Translations under genes and position numbers: made by a program
In this document: positions 1-6,815 of the stretch, one piece after another
Position numbering within the stretch: position 1 is the stretch's first letter
Layout of the letters: each line of letters starts with the position of its first letter
Source of the DNA: Microbacteriaceae bacterium
GTDB taxonomy: Bacteria; Actinomycetota; Actinomycetes; Actinomycetales; Microbacteriaceae
Assembly: GCA_025463615.1 (NCBI GenBank)
Contig: JAODAU010000313.1
Span: 1 to 8,985 of the forward strand
Direction: 5' to 3'
DNA: 8,985 nt
The notes under the pieces: model-generated
Told to the model about the DNA's origin: nothing
Seen by the model: the letters and a program-made list of their open reading frames with translations, nothing else
Databases searched by the model: none

Positions 1-1013
1 GCGGCGCTATAGGAGAGGCGCACGACGTGCCGGTGCTCGGGCACGCTCGCCGCGAGCCACGGCCACTTCGCGGTCGCGTGCGTCAGCGCCTTGGCGCCGA
101 TGTCGGGGGTTCCGGCGGCGACGAGCAGACCGGTGCCGCGCGGGGCCGAGTCGAGCTCGGGGGCATCCACCACCAGGGTCGCGAGGGCGATCGTGGCCTC
201 GGCGGGGGCGTCGAGCGGGGTCGCGAGGGCGACGTGGTCGGCCGTGAGGCGCGTGCCGTCCGCGAGGGTGACGGATGCCGCATCCGCCGCATCCACGCGC
301 GAGTCGAACCGCACCTTGCCGCCGCGGCGCTCGAAGTCCAGCTCGAGCCGCTCGACGATGCGCTGGATGCCGCCGTCGATGCCCGACACCGCGGAGCCGG
401 CCGGCGACGCCTCGCGCAGCGACCGCACCGCGTGCGCGAGCGAGCCGGTGCGCAGCAGGGCGGCGCGCAGGCCGGGGGCCACGACATCCACCTCGAGCTC
501 GTCCGGGTGCTTCGAGTGGATGCCCGTGACGATCGGCGCGACCAGGCGCTCGAGCACGGCGTTGCCCATGCGGCGGCGCACCATGCGGCCGAGCGTCTTC
601 TCCTTCGACGCGACCTGGCCGAGCATGAGGCCGTCCATCTGCGCGCGCAGGGCGCCGGGCAGGCCGACGACCTCGATCACGTCAGACGCGAGCGGGGTGC
701 CCGGGATGCCCAGCAGGCTCGTCGCCGGAAGCGGCATCGGGTTACCCACGGCGGGCTTCAGCCACGCACCCTCGGAGCGCGGCGCGACCACGGTGAGCCC
801 GAGCTCGGCGGCCAGGCCGGCCACGGTGCCGCGGCGGTTGGCGAAACTCTCGGCGCCGGCATCCAGCGGGATGTCCGCGAGCGTGTGGCGGGCGACCTTG
901 CCCCCCAGGCGGTCCCCGGCCTCGATTATCGTCACGGACCATCCCGCGGCCAGCAGGTCACGCCCGAAGACGAGGCCGGCGACCCCGCCGCCCACGACGA
1001 TCGCGCTAGGCAT
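1..1013 (-). CDS. hemY: Coproporphyrinogen III / protoporphyrinogen oxidase, FAD-dependent (C-terminus cut by window edge)
   Basis: My own reading of the minus strand from the ATG at 1013 stays open for 337 codons to the window edge, ending in LSYSA, so the gene is 3'-truncated by the window (family members are usually about 450-480 residues). The N-terminus shows the dinucleotide-binding motif VVGGGVAGL (residues 6-14), an acidic residue after the second strand (E31) and RLGGK (35-39). DAGAESF (51-57) and APIVTGIHSKHPDELEV (159-175) are typical of the HemY/PPO family. The enzyme oxidises a porphyrinogen to the porphyrin with FAD and oxygen; in actinobacteria the usual substrate is coproporphyrinogen III (the enzyme is also called CgoX or HemG). 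The start lies inside the end of hemE, overlapping it by 8 nt. A GGAG Shine-Dalgarno (1024-1021) sits 7 nt before the ATG, which fits translational coupling. Family assignment is firm; the exact porphyrinogen substrate is inferred from phylum. Confidence 0.93.
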   Translation of the reverse strand, partial: MPSAIVVGGGVAGLVFGRDLLAAGWSVTIIEAGDRLGGKVARHTLADIPLDAGAESFANRRGTVAGLAAELGLTVVAPRSEGAWLKPAVGNPMPLPATSLLGIPGTPLASDVIEVVGLPGALRAQMDGLMLGQVASKEKTLGRMVRRRMGNAVLERLVAPIVTGIHSKHPDELEVDVVAPGLRAALLRTGSLAHAVRSLREASPAGSAVSGIDGGIQRIVERLELDFERRGGKVRFDSRVDAADAASVTLADGTRLTADHVALATPLDAPAEATIALATLVVDAPELDSAPRGTGLLVAAGTPDIGAKALTHATAKWPWLAASVPEHRHVVRLSYSA

Positions 1014-2058
1014 GCGCCAGCTCCACGATGCGGGTGAGCACGTCGGGGTCGGTGTCGGGCGGCACCCCGTGGCCGAGGTTGAGCACGTGCGACGGTGCGG
1101 CTTTGCCGCTCTCGATCACCTCGAGCACGTGCTCGGCGAGCACCGGCCAGGGCGCGGCCAGCAGCGCCGGGTTGATGTTGCCCTGCAGCGGAACGTCGCC
1201 GCCGAGCCGGCGGGATGCCTCCTCGAGCGTGATCCGGTCGTCGACGCCGATCACGTCGGCACCGGTCTGGCGCAGCAGCGGCAGCAGCTCGCCCGTGCCC
1301 ACACCGAAGTGCACGACCGGCACCTCGAGGTCGGCGACGTGCTCGATCACGCGGGCGGAGTACGGCGCGACGTGCGCCTCGTAGTCGGCGGCGGAGAGCG
1401 ACCCGACCCAAGAGTCGAAGAGCTGCACGGCGCTGGCCCCGGCAAGGACCTGGGCGCGGAAGAAGGCGCCGGTGACGTCGGCGGCCCAGCTGAGCAGGGC
1501 ATCCCAGGTCCCGGGGTCGGCGTGCATGAGGGTGCGGGCGCGGAGGTGGTCCTTCGACGGGCCGCCCTCGACGAGGTAGGCGGCCAGGGTGAAGGGGGCA
1601 CCGGCGAAGCCGATGAGCGGGGTGGTGCCGAGCTCGGCGACCGTGCGGGCGACGCCGTCGGCGATGGGAGCGAGGGCGGCGGGGTCGAGGGGGCGGAGGG
1701 CCGCGACATCCTCGGCGGTGCGGATCGGGGAGGCGAGCACCGGGCCCCGGCCGGGCACGATCTCGACATCCACCCCGGCCAGTTTGATCGGCACGACGAT
1801 GTCGCTGAAGAAGACGGCGGCATCCACGTGGTGGCGGCGCACCGGCTGGAGCGTGATCTCGCTGGCGAGCGCGGGGTCGAGGCAGGCGTCGAGCATCCTG
1901 GTGCCGACGCGCAGCTCGCGGTACTCGGGCAGCGAGCGGCCGGCCTGACGCATGAACCAGACGGGCAGCGTCTCGGGCCGGTCGCCACGGTAGGCGCGGA
2001 TGAGGGGGGACGAGCCGGTGCGGCCGTCGACGAGCGGGTGGGCGGCTGGCAGGGTCAC
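1006..2058 (-). CDS. hemE: Uroporphyrinogen decarboxylase
   Basis: A 350-residue protein, the normal length for the family. It removes the four acetate carboxyls of uroporphyrinogen III to give coproporphyrinogen III in the cytoplasm, without a cofactor. Both family signatures are present: PVWFMRQAGRSLPEYR (residues 32-47, with substrate-binding R37 and R41) and GFAGAPFTLAAYLVEGG (150-166, with the conserved Y161). Also present are FFSDI (83-87, catalytic Asp86), LQGNINPALL (291-300) and the C-terminal NLGHGVPPDTDPD (327-339) with the conserved His330. I chose the GTG at 2058 because the residues after it run into the family pattern and no good upstream start exists. There is no Shine-Dalgarno in front of it, but CATACT (2070-2065) is positioned so that transcription would begin at or next to the GTG, suggesting a leaderless mRNA. 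It is the first gene of a hemE-hemY operon and is divergent from hemA. Confidence 0.97.
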   Translation of the reverse strand: MTLPAAHPLVDGRTGSSPLIRAYRGDRPETLPVWFMRQAGRSLPEYRELRVGTRMLDACLDPALASEITLQPVRRHHVDAAVFFSDIVVPIKLAGVDVEIVPGRGPVLASPIRTAEDVAALRPLDPAALAPIADGVARTVAELGTTPLIGFAGAPFTLAAYLVEGGPSKDHLRARTLMHADPGTWDALLSWAADVTGAFFRAQVLAGASAVQLFDSWVGSLSAADYEAHVAPYSARVIEHVADLEVPVVHFGVGTGELLPLLRQTGADVIGVDDRITLEEASRRLGGDVPLQGNINPALLAAPWPVLAEHVLEVIESGKAAPSHVLNLGHGVPPDTDPDVLTRIVELAHA

Positions 2059-2111
2059 CGTTCAAGTATGCGTGAGAGAGGCTCCCACCCAGCGGACGTA
2101 ACATGGAGGAC
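2059..2111. promoter_or_regulatory. Divergent hemE / hemA promoter region
   Basis: About 50 nt separate the two divergent haem genes, so both promoters must lie here or reach into the genes. On the minus strand CATACT (2070-2065) is a -10-like box whose last T is exactly 7 nt before the hemE GTG at 2058. On the plus strand TAACAT (2099-2104) fits TAnnnT and would place a start site at about 2111-2112, on the hemA GTG. No convincing -35 hexamer is seen for either. The spacing is read directly; promoter function and leaderless initiation are inferences. Confidence 0.5.
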
Positions 2112-3371
2112 GTGCTTCTCTGCCTCACCTCAAGTCACCGCAACGCGAGCTTCGACCTTCTGGAGAAGCTCTCGATCGGTGCGCCCGTCGCCGCGGGCGA
2201 GCTGGTGGGGCGCAGCGACTTCGTGAGCGGGGTCGTGGTGCTCGCCACCTGCAACCGCTTCGAGGCCTACCTCGACATCGACGAGCCGCTCACGGCCGCG
2301 GCCGCGGTGGCCGTCGAGACCGCGATCGACGTGGTGAGCGAGGCGAGCGGGGTGCGGGCATCCGACCTGCGCGACTCGGTGACGGTGCTGTGCGGCAACG
2401 ACGTGGCCGAGCACCTGTTCGCGGTGTCGTCCGGGCTCGAGTCCGTGATCCTGGGCGAGGACGAGATCTCGGGCCAGGTGCGCCGCTCGCTGGAGCAGGC
2501 GCGGGCGGCCGGCACCACGTCATCCGTGCTGGAGCGGCTGTTCCAGAAGGCCTCGACGACCTCGCGCGGCGTGAAGACGCAGACGGCGATCGGCGGTGTC
2601 GGGCGTTCGCTCGTGCGCCTCGCGCTGGAGCTCGTGTCGAGCCGGGTCGCCGACTGGAGCGAGACGCGCGTGCTCGTCGTCGGCACCGGGCAGTACGCGG
2701 GCACGTCGCTCGCCGCACTGCGCGATCGCGGCGTTCGCGACATCACCGTCTTCTCCCCCTCCGGCCGTGCGCGCCCGTTCGCCGTTCGCCACGGGGTCGC
2801 GTCGAGCGAATCGCTCGGCGATGCGCTTGCGAACGCGGATGTCGTGATCACCTGCACCTCGTCCGAGATCCCGGTGATCGTGCCCGGGCTGCTCACCCCG
2901 GCCCACCGGCGCATCGTCGTGGACCTCGGGCTGCCGAGGAACGTCGATCCGGCCGTCGCAGACGTCGAGGGCGTCGAACTGCTCGACCTCGAGACGGTCA
3001 GCCTGCACGCGCCGCTCGAAGAACTGAACGCGGCGGATGACGCGCGAACGCTGGTCAGCGCCGCCGCGAACGAGTTCGCCGCGCACGCCGCCGAGCAGCG
3101 ACTGGCGCCGGCGATCGTCGCGCTGCGCGGCCACGTGTTCGAGCTGCTCGAGGCCGAGGTGGAGCGTTCGCGCAAACGCGGCGACGACCCGCGAACGGAG
3201 GCGGCGCTGCGTCACCTCGCCGGCGTGCTGCTGCACACGCCGTCCGTTCGCGCCCGCGAGCTCGCCCGATCCGGCGACGGCGAACAGTTCGCCGCGGCCG
3301 TCGAGGCCCTGTTCGGCGTCACGATCGCCGAGCCCCAGGTCACCGCCGAGGCCGACGACCTGCTCGCGTAA
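2112..3371 (+). CDS. hemA: Glutamyl-tRNA reductase
   Basis: Catalyses the first committed step of tetrapyrrole synthesis by the C5 route: NADPH reduction of glutamyl-tRNA to glutamate-1-semialdehyde. The protein is 419 residues from the GTG at 2112. Landmarks with that numbering: SSHRNASF near the start, [11 protein letters not shown] with the catalytic Cys47, [17 protein letters not shown] (107-123), the nucleotide-binding [11 protein letters not shown] (187-197), VVDLGLPRN (269-277), and a helical C-terminal dimerisation region. The frame also opens with an ATG three codons earlier (2103). I prefer 2112 because [14 protein letters not shown] matches the usual compact N-terminus and TAACAT at 2099-2104 would start transcription at about 2111-2112. 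The GGAGG at 2105-2109 is too close to the GTG to serve as a normal ribosome binding site. The 3' end overlaps the convergent gene by 32 nt. Function is secure; the start is uncertain by three codons. Confidence 0.96.
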   Translation: MLLCLTSSHRNASFDLLEKLSIGAPVAAGELVGRSDFVSGVVVLATCNRFEAYLDIDEPLTAAAAVAVETAIDVVSEASGVRASDLRDSVTVLCGNDVAEHLFAVSSGLESVILGEDEISGQVRRSLEQARAAGTTSSVLERLFQKASTTSRGVKTQTAIGGVGRSLVRLALELVSSRVADWSETRVLVVGTGQYAGTSLAALRDRGVRDITVFSPSGRARPFAVRHGVASSESLGDALANADVVITCTSSEIPVIVPGLLTPAHRRIVVDLGLPRNVDPAVADVEGVELLDLETVSLHAPLEELNAADDARTLVSAAANEFAAHAAEQRLAPAIVALRGHVFELLEAEVERSRKRGDDPRTEAALRHLAGVLLHTPSVRARELARSGDGEQFAAAVEALFGVTIAEPQVTAEADDLLA

Positions 3372-4992
3372 CCCGTCCTTCGCGCTGGTGCCGCTCGCTC
3401 GGCGAACCCGCCTCGGAGTGCGCCCGGATGTCGGCGTGCAGCTCGCGGCGGCGGCGCCAGAGGAACACGACCTCGTGCCCGAGAATGCCCCCGAAGAACA
3501 CCAGGCACGCACCAGCCCCGAGGGACGAGGAGCCGTAGCCGAGGTCGGCGAGCGGCGCGATCCAGAGGAAGACATTCGGTGTCGTCTGCGTGATGACGAT
3601 GTCGCGGGCGACGCCGTGCCCCAGCCGCACGAATCTCACATACGCGCTCACGACCAGTCGGATCCCGATCGCCACGGCGCACATGATCGCGAGGGTGACG
3701 GGCAGGTCGACGAGGGTCGACGGGTCCGAAGGCGTCATCGCGAACGTGGCGCAGAAGGCGAGCGGGATGAGCGCCGTTCCTCCCAGCCAGTGCCAGTTGG
3801 TGCTGAGCTGCCCGGCCAGCACGGGCGCGCGATGCCGGACGACCTGGGCGGCCACCATCGGAAGAAGGAGACCGACCACCACCACGATGAGCGCGCTGAG
3901 CTCCTCAGCCCCGATCCGTGCCGCGACGGCCTCGCGCCCGGGCACGAAGAGCACCGCCACGAAGAACAGCGCGGGAAGCACCAGCGAGCCGACCACGGTC
4001 AGCCTGCTGGCCGAGAAGTAGTCGCCGCCCCACGACAGCGAGAGCGTGGGAGCGATGAGCGCGGGGGGAAGCACCAGGAACAGTCCCACGAGGGTCGACA
4101 CGGGGGTGGCGACGATGCCGATCAGCACGACCGCCGCCGCGAGCCTGAGCACGAGCAGGGGGAGTGAGGCCAGCACGCTCGCGGTCGTTCCGCGCAGTAT
4201 GGCCGGGTCCAGGCGCAGCGTGCCGAAGAATCCGCTGATCGCGAGCAGCAGCGCCGTCACGGCGAGGAAGAGCGGGTGCGGCACGCGCACGTGCGCGAGG
4301 AGTTGTGCGGCGAACCCGAGGAGCGCGGCGATCCCGATGAACAGGGGAAGCCGGATCTCCACCACCTCACCGATGTCGTTGATGACTCCATGCGACGACG
4401 GCCGCGACACCGCCGCCCGCAGGTCGCTCTCGGAGAGCGGCCGGCCGTTCGGGATCTTCAGGTCGCGATAGCCCTCCGGTGCCGCTCCGGCGACCACCAG
4501 CGCGAACATCTCGACGACGTATTTGTGCGAGACGACGAGGATGTTCTTGCCCGCGCGACTGGCGGGCTCGAGCACCTCCGAGTGGTACCGCTGCACGCGA
4601 CGGAACATCGCGTGCCACGACTCGCCGCCCGGCGGCATCCCCGTGGAGGAGTGGAAGTAGGCGGAGTACTCGCGGAATCCGATCGACTTCTTCACGAGGC
4701 TCTTGTTGCGCCCGCTGAAGACGCCGAAGTCGCGCTCCACGAGCTGGGGCGACTCGATCACGTCGAGCTCCGCTCGGTCGAGGTGGTCGAGGATGCTCGC
4801 GGCGGTGCTCCGCGCCCGCGCCAGCGTCGACACGTGCACCTCGTCGAAGTCCAGCCCAAGCGACGCGACGCGACGCGCCGCCTGGTGCGCCTGTCTTATT
4901 CCGAGCCGCGTGAGCGGTGACTCGAGGTGGCCGGCGAACCGGTTCTGCTCGTTCGCATGGGACTCACCGTGGCGCACGAAGTAAAGGGGCAT
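3340..4992 (-). CDS. Histidine phosphatase (phosphoglycerate-mutase type) fused to a ~10-TM BASS-like membrane domain
   Basis: A 550-residue two-domain protein. Residues 1-200 are a histidine phosphatase. RHGES (7-11) carries the phospho-acceptor His8; [15 protein letters not shown] (17-31), R57 or R61 in [15 protein letters not shown] (85-90) and VVSHK (153-157, second catalytic His156) follow. LKIPNGRPL (178-186) echoes the IPTGxPL motif of cofactor-dependent phosphoglycerate mutase. Residues about 213-512 hold around ten hydrophobic segments (approximately 213-234, 238-257, 271-293, 297-318, 331-350, 364-384, 402-419, 426-452, 465-485, 492-512). The stretch [16 protein letters not shown] followed by [12 protein letters not shown] (309-341) aligns by eye with segment 4 of bile acid:sodium symporters. 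RRRR (513-516) and an Arg-rich tail put the C-terminus in the cytoplasm; an even number of segments puts the phosphatase there too. The ATG at 4992 directly precedes the [10 protein letters not shown] strand; the frame is open further upstream (ATGs at 5040 and 5079), but those additions do not resemble the family. No good Shine-Dalgarno is seen. Substrates of either domain are unknown. Confidence 0.88.
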   Translation of the reverse strand: MPLYFVRHGESHANEQNRFAGHLESPLTRLGIRQAHQAARRVASLGLDFDEVHVSTLARARSTAASILDHLDRAELDVIESPQLVERDFGVFSGRNKSLVKKSIGFREYSAYFHSSTGMPPGGESWHAMFRRVQRYHSEVLEPASRAGKNILVVSHKYVVEMFALVVAGAAPEGYRDLKIPNGRPLSESDLRAAVSRPSSHGVINDIGEVVEIRLPLFIGIAALLGFAAQLLAHVRVPHPLFLAVTALLLAISGFFGTLRLDPAILRGTTASVLASLPLLVLRLAAAVVLIGIVATPVSTLVGLFLVLPPALIAPTLSLSWGGDYFSASRLTVVGSLVLPALFFVAVLFVPGREAVAARIGAEELSALIVVVVGLLLPMVAAQVVRHRAPVLAGQLSTNWHWLGGTALIPLAFCATFAMTPSDPSTLVDLPVTLAIMCAVAIGIRLVVSAYVRFVRLGHGVARDIVITQTTPNVFLWIAPLADLGYGSSSLGAGACLVFFGGILGHEVVFLWRRRRELHADIRAHSEAGSPSERHQREGRVTRAGRRPRR

Positions 4993-5047
4993 GCTGTTAG
5001 CACGTGACGGCGCCTCATTTGGTTCACGTAACCATCCCATCCCCTCG

Positions 5048-5104
5048 CGAGTGGGCGATATTCGTCGTCCGGAGGGCATCCGGAGTGCAAATAACGCCCA
5101 CTCG
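5048..5104. repeat. 57-bp nested inverted repeat (REP/terminator-like)
   Basis: Perfect 10-bp outer arms, CGAGTGGGCG (5048-5057) and CGCCCACTCG (5095-5104), enclose TATT/AATA (5059-5062 with 5090-5093) and an inner pair of TCCGGA (5068-5073, 5079-5084) around a 5-nt loop. All mismatches are symmetric about position 5076, and 22 of 28 possible pairs are Watson-Crick. It begins 14 nt after the stop codon of the surface-protein gene at 5118 and lies upstream of the phosphatase-fusion gene. It could act as a transcription terminator for the former, although no T-run follows it on the minus strand. It could equally be an intergenic REP or MITE-like element. The structure is seen; the role is open. 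Confidence 0.75.
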
Positions 5105-5117
5105 GGGTGTGTGCTGG

Positions 5118-6635
5118 TCAGGCGCGGCGGCGCCGTGAGCGCAGGATCAGGATGCCGCCCGCGATCATGAAAGCGCCCGCGAGACCCAGGAACCCGATGC
5201 CCGCCGTGCTCACACCCGTGTACGCGAGCGTGCCGGAGTCCGCGCCCGGCAGTGCGAGCGTCGTCAGGTCACCGCACACGCCATGGAACGCGGCGACCGT
5301 GAGCGTCCAGCTGGACGGCCCGTCGATCTGGAACCCGCTGTTCGCGGGCGCCGCGGTCACCGTGTAGGTGCCGGGGGCGACGTTCAGCGAGTTCGACGTG
5401 ACGACGCCGCCATTGAGGCTGTAGACGATGGCGCCGGGCGTCTGGTCGAACGCCAGCGTTCCGCTGCGCAGCGCGGCGCCGCCGCAGACCTGGTCGGTCG
5501 CGGCCACGTCGCCCGAGATGAGCGCGTGCGACGGCAGCTGCACGCAGTCGAGGTCGGCGTTCACCACGAGCCCGGTCCAGACAGACCTGCCCGCGATCGC
5601 GCCGAGCGCGCTGTGCGCGGTCACCGCGTAGGTGCCCGGCGGGAGCTGCGTCACGCCGCCGGCCGTCGTGATGTCGGTGGCCGCGGCATCCGTGCGGTGG
5701 ATCGTGTACGTCACGCCCGCCTGCCCGAAGGTCTGGATGCTGCCACTCACGAGCGTCGCGGAGTCCGCGGTCGCCGCGCAGCTCTGGTCGGTCACCGCGG
5801 GCGGGGTCGCAATCGGCGCGCAGTCGGCGTAGGCGCCGAGCGTTCCCGAGTACGTGACGTTGGCGCCGTTCGCGAACGAGTAGCCGGGGGCCGGCGACGC
5901 GACGATCACGTACGGGCCCTCGGTCTGCGAGGCGCTGCCGGTCGTGAACGTGTAGATCACGCCGGTGACGGGCGTGAGCGCGAGCGAGCCGTGCGTGCCG
6001 CAGGCCACGATCGGCTGCACCTCGGGCGGGAGCGGCGCGATCAGCTGTTCGCATGGGCCGGGAGAGGCGGCGAAGGTGTGTTGCCAGCTCGCGGTGCCGT
6101 TGAGGGTGAAGCCGGCGGCAGCGGCCGCGGTGATCGTGACCGACGAGCCGGGCGCGGCGGTCTGCGTGCCGGTCACGGGCGACCCGTTCACGGAGTAGAC
6201 AACGTTCGCCGTGTTCGGGATCGCGTACGAGCCGTTCGCCGTGGTGCAGGTCGGCTCGCTGAATGTGGGCGCCGCAGCCGTGATGCAGGGATCGCTCGCG
6301 CCGGCCTTCTTCACGTCGTACGCGTAGTTGTCCCACGCCACGACGGTGACCGTGTAACTGTGCGGCTTCGACGGGTCGAACGACCAGGTGTGCGTGTACG
6401 AGTCGGCGAACGTGGTGACGGCCGGGTCGGTGACGGGGGCGCCGTCGACGGTGACCGCGACGGTGTTCGCCTGGGGGTGGGCGGCATCCGCGGCATAGTT
6501 CGAGAGGCTCACGGTGAGCGACGAACAGGTCGCGCTGATCACGGGGGTGTGGGCGGATGCGGGGGCCGCGACGGCGATGAGGGCCAACCCCAGGGCAAGG
6601 GCGACCGCGCTCGCGGCAGCGAGCAGTTTCTTCAT
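5118..6635 (-). CDS. Secreted cell-wall-anchored surface protein with five Cys-bracketed modules and LAYTG sorting signal
   Basis: A 505-residue exported protein. It starts with MKKLL, a long Ala/Leu-rich hydrophobic core and ASA|HT, a typical Sec signal peptide with cleavage near residue 28. The C-terminus is LAYTG (470-474), a hydrophobic span (about 478-498) and RSRRRRA, a sortase signal of the LAxTG type known for class E sortases. The mature part holds exactly ten cysteines, falling into five pairs (37/117, 130/195, 212/272, 286/364, 384/454), each bracketing a 60-80-residue Thr/Val/Gly-rich stretch. Several contain PGTYxVTA-type strands, so Ig-like or similar beta-sandwich modules with one disulphide each are likely. 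The last two modules match the end of the neighbouring gene, including QLPSHA. GGGAG (6650-6646) lies 10 nt before the ATG at 6635; the frame is open further upstream, but only this start gives a signal peptide. A separate promoter and possible operators lie upstream. The ligand is unknown; adhesion or a structural role is only a guess. Confidence 0.87.
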   Translation of the reverse strand: MKKLLAAASAVALALGLALIAVAAPASAHTPVISATCSSLTVSLSNYAADAAHPQANTVAVTVDGAPVTDPAVTTFADSYTHTWSFDPSKPHSYTVTVVAWDNYAYDVKKAGASDPCITAAAPTFSEPTCTTANGSYAIPNTANVVYSVNGSPVTGTQTAAPGSSVTITAAAAAGFTLNGTASWQHTFAASPGPCEQLIAPLPPEVQPIVACGTHGSLALTPVTGVIYTFTTGSASQTEGPYVIVASPAPGYSFANGANVTYSGTLGAYADCAPIATPPAVTDQSCAATADSATLVSGSIQTFGQAGVTYTIHRTDAAATDITTAGGVTQLPPGTYAVTAHSALGAIAGRSVWTGLVVNADLDCVQLPSHALISGDVAATDQVCGGAALRSGTLAFDQTPGAIVYSLNGGVVTSNSLNVAPGTYTVTAAPANSGFQIDGPSSWTLTVAAFHGVCGDLTTLALPGADSGTLAYTGVSTAGIGFLGLAGAFMIAGGILILRSRRRRA

Positions 6636-6718
6636 GGGTGGGTAACTCCCGGTTCGGGTACGGGTGCACGCCGTGTCGGGTTGTCGGCATTCGGGGCTGC
6701 CGGGCGACGTGCCGGGCC

Positions 6719-6748
6719 AACGTAACATGTCCCCCCTATGGGGGACAA
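6719..6748 (-). promoter_or_regulatory. Candidate promoter of the LAYTG surface-protein gene
   Basis: On the minus strand TTGTCC (6748-6743) and TACGTT (6724-6719) are separated by 18 nt and resemble -35 and -10 hexamers (TTGaca / TAnnnT). The predicted start is near 6712, giving a leader of about 77 nt before the ATG at 6635. The spacer is occupied by a palindrome, suggesting regulation at this promoter. Based on motif likeness only. Confidence 0.5.
6728..6747. promoter_or_regulatory. C/G-tract palindrome in promoter spacer (possible operator)
   Basis: The arms TGTCCCCC (6728-6735) and GGGGGACA (6740-6747) form a perfect 8-bp inverted repeat around CTAT. It sits between the proposed -35 and -10 boxes of the 5118-6635 gene, where a bound protein would block or distort the promoter. 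C-tract/G-tract palindromes with a short A/T centre are typical of CsoR/RcnR-family operators, but no such regulator is in the window, so that link is speculative. In RNA it would form a hairpin, but without a T-run for termination. Confidence 0.45.
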
Positions 6749-6755
6749 GGGTTTT

Positions 6756-6775
6756 CCGGTTAACGCCGGTTAACG
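6756..6775. repeat. Tandem 10-bp repeat with GTTAAC cores (possible activator site)
   Basis: CCGGTTAACG occurs twice head to tail (6756-6765 and 6766-6775). Each copy contains the palindrome GTTAAC, placing the two cores one helical turn apart, just upstream (on the minus strand) of the candidate -35 box at 6748. This placement suits a transcription factor binding to one face of the DNA. These are also among the few A/T-rich words in the gap. The function is inferred. Confidence 0.5.
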
Positions 6776-6777
6776 CA

Positions 6778-6809
6778 CGGGTGCCCCGACCCTGAGGCCG
6801 GGGCACCCG
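6778..6809 (-). terminator. Hairpin terminator of the LAFTG surface-protein gene
   Basis: An 11-bp perfect inverted repeat with arms CGGGTGCCCCG (6778-6788) and CGGGGCACCCG (6799-6809) and a 10-nt loop, beginning 6 nt after the TAA of the gene ending at 6816. Position and strength fit a terminator. No clear T-tract follows on the minus strand, which is common for actinobacterial terminators. Confidence 0.75.
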
Positions 6810-6815
6810 ATTCCG

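Noticed and set aside
91..2226. A 711-codon open frame on the plus strand, antisense to hemY and hemE
   Set aside because: It is low-complexity, rich in Ala, Arg and Ser, has no recognisable domain and lies entirely over well-supported haem genes. It is a by-product of high GC content.
4993..5079. N-terminal extension of the phosphatase fusion from the ATG at 5079 or 5040
   Set aside because: The added residues do not resemble the family, the ATG at 5079 lies in the loop of the palindrome, and histidine phosphatases start just before the strand leading to RHG.
5283..6725. A 480-codon plus-strand open frame over the LAYTG gene, and a 483-codon minus-strand frame at 5269-6720
   Set aside because: Both are Arg/Gly-rich with no signal peptide, motif or ribosome binding site, and they shadow a gene with a clear signal peptide, module pattern and sorting signal.
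6636..6806. Extension of the LAYTG gene upstream to 6806
   Set aside because: It would bury the signal peptide 57 residues inside the protein and run through the terminator hairpin and promoter elements.
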